A DNA stretch of 64,000 bases, taken from contig CM038221.1 of NCBI GenBank assembly GCA_021442155.1, positions 45,889,648 through 45,953,647 of the forward strand, given 5' to 3'. The stretch is from Cymbidium sinense (Eukaryota; Streptophyta; Magnoliopsida; Asparagales; Orchidaceae). Both the position numbers and the translations under genes were made by a program. The notes under the pieces are model-generated. The model had not been told where the DNA came from, searched no databases, and saw nothing but the letters and a program-made list of their open reading frames with translations. This document shows positions 33,201-48,200 of this stretch, piece after piece; within the stretch, counting starts at the first letter, position 1; each line of letters starts with the position of its first letter.

Positions 33201-36200
33201 ACAGTCCAAACTCTTTCCCAAGTAAAAATAAATTTTTTTAGTCTAGATTAACGCAGAGCATGGAACACTGCCGTCCAAACTCTTTTGACAACGGAGGAAT
33301 GACAATATTTTGACAGTCCAAACTCTTTCCCAAGTAAAAATAAATTTTTTTAGTCTAGATTAAAGCAGAGCATGGAACACTGCCATTGCAGGGTCCCCAA
33401 TCCCCAATAAGAAAAGTAGAGAGTTATGTGAGGTAGTCTGACAACCACGTAAAACTTGTTGAAAAATCATGGCATGAATCCTTTAGTACTTTATGTTAAT
33501 GATAGGGAGTTCCATGAATACAGTGAAAAGTATACAAAGGTCATTGTATTGACACCAGAGTGCAATGTTAAATAAAAAAGAGTTCTCATATTATGGACAA
33601 ATGCGAGCAAATAAGTTATCCATGAAGCTAAAAGTAGAATAAAATTTTAAAATATAAGTATTTTTCCAAGTAAATTCATGTAATTAATAGATATTTTGGT
33701 TCATAACAAAATAAATATCTTATGTATTCAAGAAACTAAATGGGTTGGGGAGAAGGAGAAAAAAATTGATAAGTTTAGGTTTTAAACTTTAATATTTATA
33801 TAAGAGACGTACTAAAAATGATATATGTGTGATTATAAACAAAAATTTGAAGGATAACGTTGTAAAATTAATAGGATTAGAGATAACATTATAGCTTTAA
33901 AGATTTTTGTTGATTTTAATGCTCCTTAAGTAGATTTGGATATATGCTCAAAAGAAAAAAAATTTAATAACCTAGAGGGATTCATACAAGAATCTCTTGA
34001 AGAAAGTATTCATTGGAGAAAATTTAGCTGGACATGATGGTAAAATGATATGAGATTTTAAAAACATTCTTGATAGTTATGGGTTTGGAGTGACTAAGAA
34101 AAAAGATAAGATCATATTAGATTTTACTATGATTTTATTATTGCTAATACTTAATTTTAAAAAATAGATAAACATATTATCATTTATAAGAATGAACTTA
34201 GTAAAACACAAATCATTTATTTTCCAATAAGAAAAATAGAACATTTAGATTGTAAGTAAAAGTTTAAATATCAAACATCGACTACTAGTTTTGATTTTAA
34301 GATGAAGGGTTGAAAATGAAAAACAAATTGAAACATCATCGTAGAATTATATGAAGTTACTTAAAGAAACACTAATAAAATATTTGTAAAAGTAAGCTAC
34401 AAAATTTTATGATTTGGGATGTTCATAAGAAAGCTAATATTATGTGAGAAAATATAACAAATGAGATCAATTCAGTTACAAAAAGATATGCTTGGAAAAT
34501 AAAAGAAAAAACTCTTTTTAACAAAAATAATTGGTGATAGAGTCAAAATGAGCAAAAAAAGATTAAAAAGAATAAGCTTTGTTATAAAAATTGATTTAGA
34601 TGTAAAAGCTCGGAGAATTGAGAAAAATATAAAGTGCCCTTAAGGATTTTAAGAAAGTAGTATGTGATACAAAGAATTTAACTTTTAATGATTTTTATAA
34701 TAGATTGGATACTAAAGAGAATGAAAAATATATGTATAAGTTAGCTAAGCAAAGAGATAGAAAAAATAAAAATTTAGCTCAAGTGAAAAGCATTAAAGAT
34801 GAAAATCATAAAGTGTTTTTCTTAGACGAGAATATTACATATAAGTGCATGAAATATTTTGATAAACTTTTCAATGAAGGTTGTGAGAATACGATTGACT
34901 TTAATGATCTTACTATTCTAAATAAAAATAAAAATTTTACTTTTATCATTGTATTAATAAAATCGAAGTTAAGATTTTACAGAAAATGAACAGTGGAGAA
35001 GCAATGAAATATGATGATATTCAAATAGAATTGTGGAAATGCTTAAGAGGTCAAAAAATTTATTAGCTTACTAATCTTTTTAATATTATTTTGAGGACTA
35101 AAAAGATGTCCAATGAGTGGATAAAGAGTTTATTGGTTCTATTTTTAAAAATAAAGGTGATGCACAAGAGTGTGCAAACTATAAAGAAATTAAATTAATG
35201 TGCCAAACATTAAAATTATGGAAGAGAGAAATTGAAGATAGTTTACGAAGCGATACAAAAGTTTCTTAAAATCAATTTGATTTCATGTAGGTAAGTCTAC
35301 TGTGGATGTTATGCATTTGTTGGGAGCTTTGATCGAGAAGTATAAAGAGAGGAAAGAGGATCTACATATGATATTTGTTGATTTAGAGAAAGCATATGAC
35401 AAAATTCCACGAGAAATACTTGGGAGAATTCAAGAAAAGAAAGATATTAACATTTCTTATATTCAAGTAATTAAGAATATGTATATTGGAGCTGTTAGAT
35501 GTGTTCAAACACAAGGAGGATTGACCAAGTATTTTCATATTTCAATTGAATTACATCAAGGATCAACTTTAAGTCCATATCTTTTTTGCTTTAGTTATGG
35601 ATGTTCTTATTAAACATATACAAGAGAATGTATCATGGTGTGTATGCTTTCTGCTAATGATATTCTTCTTATTGATAAGACTAGAGAAACTTGAATTATG
35701 AAGGTCAACCTTAAAATCTAAAGGCTTTCATATAAGTAAAATATATGGAGTGTAATTTTAGTTGTAAACTTCTAGTGGTGGGGTTGTGACATTAGGTGAT
35801 GAAATCATTAAAAAGAGTGAACAATTTAGATATCTCGGGTCGATTGTTCAAAATGATGGTGAACTGGGTTGGGATGTTATTAGTAGAATTCAAGTTGGAC
35901 AATTTAAGTGAACGCATATGGCCTATTGTGTGATAGAAAAGTACTGCTTAGAAAAATTTTTATAAGATAGTGGTAGAATATTGGCCAATAAAAGAAAAGA
36001 ATAAAATTAAGTGTTGCAAAGATGAAAATGCTCAAGTGGAAGAGTGACATTGCACTTGGAGACAAATTGTGAAACAAATATGTGTGAAAAGATTGGAGTT
36101 GCTCCAGTGATAGATAAGATTAGAGAGAATTGTCTTAGATTGGTCACATAAGACATCGACCCTACGATGACCCGATTAAGAGAGTAGATGTTTTAGAGTT

Positions 36201-39200
36201 GACATACGTTAAGAAAGGCAGAGGCAGACCTAAGAAGAGTTTGGTTACATAGTATAAAACATGATCTTATTTATTAGAATTAAATGAGAATTTGACACTT
36301 AATAAAACACAATGAAAGAGAAGGATTCATGTAGCAAACCCCACATAGTGGGATAAAGGGTTGTTGTTGTTGTATTAACATGGAGCATGGAGAGACTTAT
36401 TAAGTAGGGCAAGGTATACCAAATGGACAAGACCTAGCAACAAAACATGTTAATATATTCCATTCCTTGTTCAGGAGCTACTATGTGTGGATGTAAACAT
36501 GAACTTTGTTACTGGCTACCATGGATGGAGCAAAACAAGGATTCTATTACAAGGATCAACCTTTTCTCTAAGAAGACACTTTATATTAGATCAAAAGTCT
36601 ACAGATGCCTCATAAATTGCTGATCTATATTTTAATGAGATAGTATGCCTTCATAGTATACTTAGAATCATCACTTAACATAGAGATGTAAAGTTTCTTT
36701 GATATTTTTTGAGAACTCTATGAGGCTAAGTTAAGTATGAAGAACAAACTCAGTTCAATAGCTCATTATATGTGAAAAACAAAAGGGGTGAACCAAAGGA
36801 TAGGTCGTAGCACATATATATTGACAGTAGAGCAGATTAATGATAATGCATACAAAATTGATTTGTTTGGTGATTATAATATTTATGCTAAACTCAACAA
36901 TGCAAATTTGTCAACATTCTACGAGGAGCTTCAGGTGATGATAGCAACACCCCTCCCACATGAGAAGAATGACATGAGGTGTCAAGGGAGGCGGATCAAC
37001 TTGCTGTACTAGGATCAGTCCAATCTGTGCTGGCCTAACCTGGCCGGTTCAATGCTAGAAGCCTCCAATAGGTTGTTGGCCTCTTGGGGGTATAATTACC
37101 TACTTATGACTAATATTAGGGTTCATTTTGGGATCATAATATGAATATATTGTACTAAACAGCTGTAGGAAATTTGGTTTTTGAGTTTTGCATCAGAATT
37201 TCAGTTGTGTTTCCTCCTATTTGGAGGATTGCATGCTCTTCAACTTTAAGTGGTGTGTGCTTGTATATTAATCAAAAAAGGTGGCGACCCTGATTTCTAC
37301 CTTTGGAAATCTTTCTACATCACCGTCCAGTCAATTACTGCCAAACTGCAGCACAGCTGCTGTCCATGCAATACAACTGCTGTTCTCTCCTTCCAGCCGC
37401 ACCATCCAGCCACAAGAATGTTGATCCGCCTCCAGCTGCTGTCCACTCCAAATTATTTCATATTTCAGGCTTCCACATCGCCGAACTCTTTCTTAATTTT
37501 AACAACTTCTTGTTAATAAAAAATAGTGTCACCTATTCTACCAATCAACGGAAATGCTTTGAATGCCTCCTCTCAGCTTAATAGAATATATAGAATGAAA
37601 GAAACATGAATGATTTTTAAGATATAGGATATCAAAGAAATTTTTTGGAAAATCTAGAGGATCGTATTAGCATATTTGTTTAGCATACTACTCTCTATTT
37701 ATTCTCCCAGATTTGTGTATTTTTCAAATATTTAAATTTGGCATAAAAAGCATTTATTTTTTGCCGTTTGGATTTTCCTATGTTCTATCCTGCTAGAAAT
37801 GGCTTCAACTTGGTTTAAATTCCTTCAAAACTCTTACTGATTTTAATCATATTTCCCTCAATTACTACACAAATTGCAAATTTGATTCAACTCACACTTG
37901 CTTGAACTCAACTCATACCACCCAAGCAGATTATGCCCTTTATCCAGTAAAAAATTTGAGGTAAAGCCTAGTAAATACATCCATAAAAGTTTAACAGAAA
38001 ATATTGAAAACGAACAACCTGAATTGATAAACTACAAAAAAGAGGAAAAAAAAAGGTGAATGGAATAGCAAGTAACACGATAAAACATCAAACAGCATAA
38101 AAGACTGATAACCTAAGCAGCATACCTCCAGGCTTGGATACTCCAAATGGCACTCAACTGTACCATCAGATTTCTCCTGCATTGTTTGGAATTGCAAAAA
38201 CTAAGTAAACTTGATTTTGGAACCACTGTTTTTAGATTCAATTTATTATGTATAAAAAGCAATAATGGAAACTTCTCATGTAAGCAATATGAGACAAGGA
38301 ATTCATACTATAAGTAAATGTTTCAGAAAATGAATAGAGCATTTTAACCTTATCTTTCAAACTAACACATACAACTGGGATTTTTTTGACGCTTGTAGAG
38401 GTTTGATATGAGAAATGATCTTATCATTTCTCTCATTTTACAGTTGCAGCCATGTTGACAATAGCCTAAAATACCGCTTTTGCATGCTAGAATCAGAGTT
38501 CTGCTAAGACATCCTATAAGATCATTTCATGTTCTGCTTCAAAAAGCTAGCTGGCAAGATGTTCTAGATAGTTTTCAAAAAACTATAATGCTTCATAGTT
38601 CAGACTCTAAAATACTTAAAATTGGAAGATTATGAGAATGGGGATTCACATATTCTCTCCACATCCGGCCTACAACCCCTTGCATTCCAGCTGTCAGAAA
38701 ATTCAAGTATCTTGAAGAAGTTGCAGCTTATTACAACGATGGATGGTGGGGTACCTAATCGTTTGATAGTCTAGCTTTGAAATCTTTAGAGATACATACT
38801 GACTACTTTAATTAAGAGTATTCTTAGGAAATGCCCATTTTCTAAGTTACAATTAACTATGGAAGCTTGCATCCATAGAGGATTAAAGAATCCAATATAA
38901 AATAAATTCTACTTTACTTTTTCATGTAAATAAGGGAAAAGATCTCCGGTATATAGGTAATGTAGGAGTCTTTATTAGGTGATTAGTTGTTGTGATGATT
39001 TTGTCTTTCGAGATAAGACATCATACTTTAATATCACCCATCACTTTCATAATTACCCCTAAGATCTACATGGTGTCCCTATGACTCTACAATAAAATAC
39101 CATGAGTTGTATTATTAGAAGGGTTAGGTTACTTTCTCTTGAGCGGATCTAGAGGTAGTTCTAGAGGTGGAAGACCTCCTCCCTATGGCCACTAAGAGAG

Positions 39201-42200
39201 CTATGTTACGGGATTACCCCACTATCCACATAGAATTAAAATCCAGTTCAGAGGATGAGTCTCATGTGGTTAGCACGTCGACCAACCCCTCTCAGTGGGT
39301 CCCTTTGGAGGTGACATTCAGCTAGACAGTGATGAGGACCAGGCCTCCAAGTAAAGCATGAATGTATCTGAATCACTATTATGTAGAATAGTCAGATAGT
39401 AATTGAAAACTTTAGCTTTAACCTCACTTTCTTCTCAAAAAGTTGAAAGTTTAGTAGTTAAGGAGGCCCCCAAATCATCCACAGATGTCAAGCAAAAGAG
39501 ATTTTTGTTGGGAGCATCATCCTCAAGTCAAGAAGCCGTTGTAGAACTTGAGGATGATTCATATAAAGATTTAATACAATTACCTTTTGAATGGTATTCG
39601 CCTTGTGTTCTTACCTTAGCGAAGAAGGGATTAATCCTGCATACTTGGTCTAAACATAAGTTAGATTACTTTGAAAGGTTATGGGACAACCAAAGCAGAT
39701 ATTTTCAATCAAGACCGGGATTAGGATTTGGCATAGTGGGTATAGTTGACAACGATAATCATTGCCTAGTCATCACCACTCATTTGGTGATAGGTTCTTC
39801 TCAAGTCATGCTAACTCTTATGAGGAGGTATGTTTAGAACTTCAGATGACCCAAATGATCTTGAAGTTAAAGAGACATCGCCAGAGTTCGAAGAAGAGAT
39901 CAGATCAACCATTAATGAACTTAAAGAGATTAACTTAGGAACTGAAGACAATCCAAGTCCGACATACATCAACTCCTTGTTGAATGAAGAAGAAATCAAT
40001 GACTTAGGCTATTAGCTGAGTTTAAGGACTACTTCATATGGATTTATGAAGAAATACTTAGTTTATCTCATACATCCCAGTAATAGAACTTAATAACTAT
40101 CAAGCTCATAGATGCATGTGATTAGACATTAAAAAAATGTAACCCAAATAAAGAAATTAAGCGATGATGGCTTTGTGGGAAGAAAAATATCATACTTGGT
40201 TGGCTGTTGTCTAGTTAAGAAAAAAAAAAAATTTTCATATGCATTGATTTTGGGGATCTAAATAAGACATGTCCTAAGGATGAATTTTCACTTCTATATC
40301 GAATTAATGGTGGACATTCTCTCATGATTCTCCTTTATGGATGGGTCATGCTATAACCAAATCAAAATGGCCCAGAATGAAAGAAACATTACATTTGAAC
40401 CCATATGAACTATTGTTATAGGTCATGCCTTTCGGCCTTAAAATCTTTGGTCTACATACCCATGACTCTAATCTTCAACTCATTCATCAGTTGAATCTTA
40501 TGTTGATAATCTAGTCAGTCAAAAGAAAAGAAGACCATCTCTTGACTTGAGAGTAGTTTTTGAATAGTCAAGATAATTTAATCTCAAAATGAATTCCACT
40601 GTGTGCATTGGAAATTATTCCAGGTTTGTAGATTCTCTCTTGAAGGGGATGTTGTCATTGCCAAAAAGGATGAGGAGTCAGATTGGAGGCAACCATTTAT
40701 GGATTATCTAAATATAGGAAAACTACTTCAAGTGAAATCACTAACTGGTGAAGCGAGAGAGCCCTTTCCTACTCTCTATGACACACTTTTGTGGTCTTTA
40801 GATCATTTGTGGTTACGTTGTCTGGACAAACAAGAAGTCCATAGGATTATGACCGAGGTACACTCAGGTTTATGCAAAGCGCATCAATTCGGTCTAAAGA
40901 TCAAGAGACTAAGATACTACTGGCCTTCAATGATCGCAGACTGCATAGATGTAGCTAGGAGATTCCACCAATATCAGGTGCATGGTGTGGTCCTACATCA
41001 ACCACCACACATTCTACCCCCTACATCGGCGTGATAGCCATTTGAGTGTTGTACACATAGTGGATGCATCGATCTTTCTTCTTCCAAGTCCTTGGTTCAT
41101 TGTATTTTCCACTACTTTTCCAGTGGGGCGAGAGGCAATCCCACTCAGAGAGGTCACAACTTCGGCATGTGCTCCAATTTTGAGAACCATATCATATAGG
41201 TTCGGCAATTATATTGATAATGATGCATTTAAAACACTAAAATCAATAGTTTTTCACGGGACACATCAGATTGGAGATATTCCATGCTACTACCGAAGCA
41301 AATGGTCCGAAAACTCAAATTATAAGCGTGATGGCATGAATTTGAAGCACTTGGGCTTACCTCGCTTACAAAACTCCAACCTGACCCAATCTGCAATTCT
41401 TCAACTTGTGCGCCAGGTACATGCACGAAAAGATAAAATAAAGCATGGGGTTATAAAATTTGGAGTGGCTGTAGAGATTAAGATATATGATCTTTACAGT
41501 GATTTATCATAGATTGAATCAAGAGATGAAAGATGTATGTTATTAAAGAGATAGAATAGACATAGTTAGTGGGGTATTAAGGATGAAAATAATAAAGTCT
41601 TTTAAGAAAAAATATTGAAAATAGGTGGATGAGGTATTTGATAACCTTTTCAATGAAGGATCTGAAAGATACGATTAATTTTTTAGAACCTTAATACCTA
41701 AACAAAATAGAATTTCATTTTTTATCGTCGATTAGTAAATCGAAGTTAGTGAAGCTTTAAAGAAAATGAAATGTGGAAAAGCAGAGATATATTATTCCAA
41801 TAGATGTGTGAAAATGTTTAGAGATCAGAATTTCTTCTTACAAATCTTTTAATGTTATTTTAAAGACTAAAAGATGTCGGAATGAGTGGAGAAAGAGTTT
41901 GTTGGTTCTATATTTAAGAATAAAGGTGATGCACAAGTGTGCAAATTATAGAGAATTAAGTTGTGTCATACATTAAAATTATGGGAAGAGTAATTGAGCA
42001 TAGGTTATGTGATACGAAGTTTTCTGTCAGTTTGGTTTCATGCGGTAGATCTACTATGGATGCTATACATTTGTTAAGAGGATTGATGGAGAAGCATAAA
42101 GAAAGTAAGAAGGATTTACATATGATATTTATTATTGATTTAGAGAAAACATGATAAGTCTCAAGATGTTCTTTGGAGAGTTCTAGAAACGAGAAAGGAG

Positions 42201-45200
42201 TTAATATTGGTTATATTCAAGTCATTAAGGATATGTATATTGAGGCACTTGTGTCCAAACACAAGGAGGATTGACAAAATATTTCTCTATTTGATTGGAT
42301 TACATCAAGGATCAACATTAAGCCTTATCTTTTACTTTAGTTATGGATGTTCTTACGAGGCATTTACAAGAAGATGTACCTTGGTGTATGCTTTTGCTTA
42401 TGACATTCTTCTTGTTGATAAGACTAGATAGAGTCCAACGACTTGAATTATAGAGGTCAACTTTAGAGTCTAAAGGTTTTGTTTAAGTAGATCTAAAGCG
42501 AATATATGAAGTGTAATTTTAGTTGTAGAAGTTTTAGTAATAGTGTTGTGACTTTGGGATCAAGTCATTAATAAGAGTGAGCGATTGATATTTAGGCTAT
42601 TGTTCAAAATGATGGTGAAATAGATGGAGATGTTATTAGTAGAATTCAAGTTGGATGGTTGAAGTGGAGGAATGCATCGGCTTTATTATGTGATAGAAAA
42701 GTTCCACTTAAACTTAAGGAAAATTTTATAAGATGGTGGTAAGACTGCAATGACTTATAGTGCAGAATATTGGCCAATAAAAAGCGTAAGACTAAGTTAA
42801 GTGTTATAGAGATGAGGATGCTCGTGGATGAGTGGATTTACTCTTAGAGATAGAATGCAAAATGAGTATGTTGGAAAAAGTTGGAGTAGCTCCAATGGTA
42901 GATAAGATTAGGTAGAATTCGAGATGGTTTGGCCACATAAAGCGTCGGCCGTCCGATGAGATTAGGAGAGTAGATGCATTAGATTTATGTTAAGAAAGGT
43001 AAGGTAGACCTAAAAGACTTAGTTAAGATGTATAAAATGATCTTAGTATACTTGAATTAAATGAGAATTTGATACATAATATGATACAATGGAGACGAAG
43101 GATTCATGTAGCCGACCCCACCTAGTGGGATTAAGGCTTGTTGTTGTTGTTGTTGTTGTAATGACATGATGATTGATGACCTTGCATTATCTAACTATAT
43201 TATGATGGTATCATGGTGACTTAGTGAATGTGTTATACTACAAATCTATTATGAAATGCTTGCTGATATTAATTTAAAGAAGGTAGTATGGTTTGTTAAT
43301 TGTTTGGAGGGTCGTTTTGTGCAGTTCCATCATCACATGCCATTTGAATTTCCTATTTAGTGCTTAGTTTGATAACTCTTGATGGAAACAAAATTTCATA
43401 TTGAGTTTTACTTAGCTTTTTATCTTGAAACATCAAACATCCAATGCACTAATGATATCGTGGAAGCTTGTGTTGAACACCTCTTGTAGTATTGTTTTAT
43501 CATAAATAGCATAAATGACTTGTTTATGCATTTCATCTATAAGAAATGTAATATTTATGGATTGCTGAAACTACTTTTGAGTTAGTTTTAATTCATTTTT
43601 CTATCCTTTTAGTTAGTTGATATCATATCAACCTTGGACCTTTCTCAAAGTGCATCATTTGCTAATGATATAGCTATAGAAGTTGAAAATAGTAATAAAA
43701 ATCCAAATTTTTCTATAGAACCAACTGGATTAGAGGCACAGTTAGTTTTGACTACAACCACAGAACTAACACTAAAAAAGAGTGGGACGAGAAAGCCTAC
43801 TGTTTGGGAATATTTCATTGAAACTACATCAATATTCAAAGTTTCTACACCTTTACAATGTATTTGTTGTCATACAAAATTTCATAAATTTAAAACAAGT
43901 ACTACTTCACAGCTACTGAGGCATGTCAAAGAATGTGAGAAAATTAAAAAAGGAATAAACAAGTTATTGATTTCCCTAATAAAAGGCAACAATTATTAAA
44001 TGTCATGCCTTTTGATGCCAATACAGAAATTGGCATTCCTATATTTTATAACCCAAAAAATTATGTTCAGCTTCAAATCAGAGAAATTATTGCAAAAATA
44101 ATTATTGTGCATGAATATCCCTTTATGATTATTGAGTATATGTAGTTTAACATTTTGTTGAAGGTCTTGAATTCAAATTATGAGAGAGTTTCTAGAAACA
44201 CTATAAAGAATGACTGCATGAAAATTTATGAAAATGAGAAAAGTGAGTTGAGAACCTATCTTAAAGTATAAATAGAGTCTCACTAACTTCTGATTGTTAG
44301 ATTTTCAATCAAACAATTGGATACATATGCTTAATAATTCATTATATTGATGAATCATAGAAGTTGCATAAACGAATCATTAGTTTTATTGAGCTTGAGC
44401 CATCACATACTGGTACTTTTATTTGTGATGTTATATGTAATTGTTTATTATTGGAATCTTGATAAAGTTAATCACTATCTTGAATGATCTTGCTATAATG
44501 GCTAATGAAAATCACCAATTTCTATAATGCTCGAATTTCATTTAGTGCCGGTGGTAGAGTTCATAATGATTATAGGAGCTCTTTATCCTCAAAGATAGTA
44601 ATGCACTTGTTTGTGCATCTAGTTGGATTAGAGGTTATCAAAATAATATTAAGAACCCACTGGTAAGACATAATTTTATCAACTCTGAAAGTTTAGTGGT
44701 CATATTAATTACCTTATATATTTTTCTAATTAATTGTTTATTTATTTCAACAAGAGTTAATGAAATAAGAAAACTTACATGTGCCTTTTTCAGAATTTGA
44801 AAACTCAAAATGAAGGATTAATTGGTGACATACTTTGGATGGTTTTTGTTTAATCTTCTAATTTGTTGTTGTTTGGTACTGCTGAAAAACCTAAATTACT
44901 ATTATTGCAGTCATGCATGTTATCTTCTACTGGTCTAATACTATATTTATTTTTTGCTGAATGTTGTGATTTAATACTATATTACATATTGCAACAGCAT
45001 CATAGCCCATGAAAGGGTTTAGAGTTGAAATGTTTTTTGTTATTCGGTTGTTGTCTAATTGGTTATGCTTACGTATGTTTTACGCATTTATTTTTCTTAT
45101 TTTTGTTCTTACGGACTGGTTTCTTTGTCTAATTCAATTCTGCTGCTTCTACACTTATTTTTCTTATATTGTTGCAATAGTCTATAGATCAACACTTGTA

Positions 45201-48200
45201 TTTTTATTCAACAGTTTAAAAAGTTACAGATATTGCACTTTGTGTTATAATAAATGTTGTGAATTGATGGGCTATGATAATAATAAGATTTTTTTTACAA
45301 GAGATGCAACCTAGCTTTGTTATTTAGCTGCTTATATAACAGATAATACACTTGGTTTAGCTTTGTGATTAACAGCTTTTCTTGTTTTTTTTCTTCTTCT
45401 GGTTGGTTGTCTAATTCGGTTCTACTTCTGCACTTGATTTTTCTATATTGTTCCAATAATCCATAGATCAACACTTGTATTTCTATTCAACAATTTAAAA
45501 AGTTACAGATATTGCACTTGGTGTTATGCTAAATATTGTGAATTGATGAGCTATGATGATAATAAGATTTTTTTTACAAGAAATGCAACTTAGCTTTGTT
45601 AATTGGCAGCTTATATAACAGATAATACACTTGGTTTAGCTTTGTGATTAAGAGCTTTTCTTGTTTTTTTCTTCTTTTGGTTGGCTGTCTAATTCAGTTC
45701 TGCATGTTGCTTCTTCACTTGTTTTTTCTTGCTTTTTATTATTTGGCTACTTATACAACAGATAATACACTTGATTTAGCTTTATAATTAAGAGCTTTTC
45801 TTGCTTTTTTTTTCTTCTGGTTGGTTGTCTAATTCAGTTCTGCATGCTGCTTATTCACTTGTTTTTTCTTGCTTTTGTTCTTCTAGTTGGTTGTCTGCGG
45901 CTCTGCCTTCTGCTTCTGGCTTTCTGCACTTGTCTATTATGGCTAGTCTCTACTGCTTGTTATTTTTTAATTTTCTTTCTGTTCATTTGAAATCCAATAT
46001 AATCTATTGTTATTTTATTTTGATGATTTATATTTTTTAAGTATTTAATATAAGCAGCCAACAAGCTATGAAGGCATCAATGATTGTTTGATTTAATCTA
46101 CTGAGCCCATTGATTATTTTTATTATATCATTCTTTTGTCAAGTTTACTAATATATGATGTAGGATAAAGTATAATTATGGATTCTGAAGATTGCAGACA
46201 AAAAGCCTAATTTGAAGCTTGAAGTATATGAGATGTTCAGTTTTATTTGTGTAAATGTATAAAATGTAATATAATTGTTAATTAGTTTATAAATTATATC
46301 TTGTAATATTTGTAGAAGCATAAAAGTATTTAATTTCGTAAATTATTGTATTTAATATTTGATTTATTTTTTGTTATTTAAATGTATAAAATATTCAAAA
46401 ACAAAATTTTATTATTTGATTTTTAATTATGTAAAAATTATCATTTGATTGATGAAATTGATTAAAGTATTAAAAAATTTAATTAAATTTATTATCATTA
46501 ACAATTGTGATTGTACATTTGTACTAGTTTAGAAATTGTGAGTATGAAATACAATTTTGTGCTCATCAAATTTTTTTAAAATTTTTAATTTAAAATTATT
46601 AAAATATATAAACGAGCTATTTCGAGCCGAACACGAGCTCTTAACGAATACAAATTTATTTTGAACTAATCTGAGCAGTAAGTTCAGCCAATACAACGAG
46701 CCAACACAAATAGAGCCTCCTCAGCTCGACTCATTTATAGCTGCTTTGAAGAATCTGCGGCCAAAAAATTGTGTTTTCCAACCTTACATAACTCCCTACG
46801 GTAGCAGCCAAAAAAATATGGTTTGACTTTTAAAAATAAAAAATAATAATATTTGTTGGCCCCGCCGTAGCTTTCCAAACAACATATTCTTCTGCAATAC
46901 CTCCACAGTTGCTTTTTCAAACAACTGCAACTAAATAGGCCCTTAAAAAGAATTTGATGACATGTTGATGTGCACCAATTTGATCATTCAAGAAATACTT
47001 GAATCTTGCATTTGATTGCAAAATTAAAGCATATGAGTTTTGCAATATATTTTGATGTCATCTTCAAATTGGAATGAAGATCAAATAAAATTTATAAAAC
47101 AATACAGAGAATCTAAGTAACTAGTCCATAAGCAAGAACATAACGTCGCTGTTCATAAATGAACACGATGGTGTCATTCCAATGAAATTTGAGCAACTAT
47201 ATTCTAAATATAGTCATTGAATTATAAGAGGCTCGTAGTGTACTTCAACGACTACTTCTGCAAGAGAACAAAATTTGAGCAAGAATATACATAAACCTAC
47301 AACAAACTTAACATGTTAGTAAGCACAATGAGAATAACTCAATGAGTATTCAAAATTAAAATTATGCTAAAAAATAATAGTAAATGGGGATGTTATCGTT
47401 TCATATCACAATAAAAGCTGAGATCCTCACTCACCATTGGATCCGCAACATTAATATACGAGCCTATAGATGATGTCATTTGAAAATTTCAAGTGAAATA
47501 TTATGCGCAACTAAACACCCAGATCTCGAATGATTTTTAGATTTATATAGCTTTCAAGGCAATTTGCAAGTTAAATCACAATACCTTGAAAGTTATGCAA
47601 TCAGTTTGAAGCAATTGCAAATGCACTATACAAATGCAATAAGAATAATGTTAATGCACCATGCAAGTGCATCTAAATGCATACAAATCATCACAAGTGA
47701 TACACATGTGCTCAAATTGACGAATTTAAAATACAATCTTGATGTTTGAAGAGGTTGTGCAAGTCGAATCTAAGAATTAAAATGCAAAAATAATCTTCCA
47801 ATTTGAACGTAGAATCATTTGTAATATAAAATGCCAGCATGTGCCCTGACACAGTGCTAAAGTCCTAAATTTAGTATTTGAAGATGCTACACGGCCTAAA
47901 ATTAATTCAAATGTCCTACATTGAAGACTATAAAAAAATTTTGATATATGAGCAATCATTTTAAAATTTTAAACATCTTTTAAAATTTGAAGTTCTAGAA
48001 GAACAATGGCAATAAAGTATTGCCCATAAGCACCTTATTGCTACTCAAATACAACAATTTTAATGTTCCTCCCTAAACAGCTCAGCACATCTCTTTCTCA
48101 TCTTTGTGATGCCTTCATAAGCACAATCATATAATGATACTACATGTCCAATTAATATATACTAAGGTGGGGAATCTTTCTTTATGACATTAGCCTCATA

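Noticed and set aside
37250..37581. Two overlapping plus-strand ORFs of about 90 codons
   Set aside because: No recognisable domain; they follow the gypsy integrase remnant and are probably its 3' untranslated or LTR sequence.
43138..43159. (TTG)n run as an independent microsatellite
   Set aside because: It is the integration tail of RTE copy B; the same tail is present on the other two copies.
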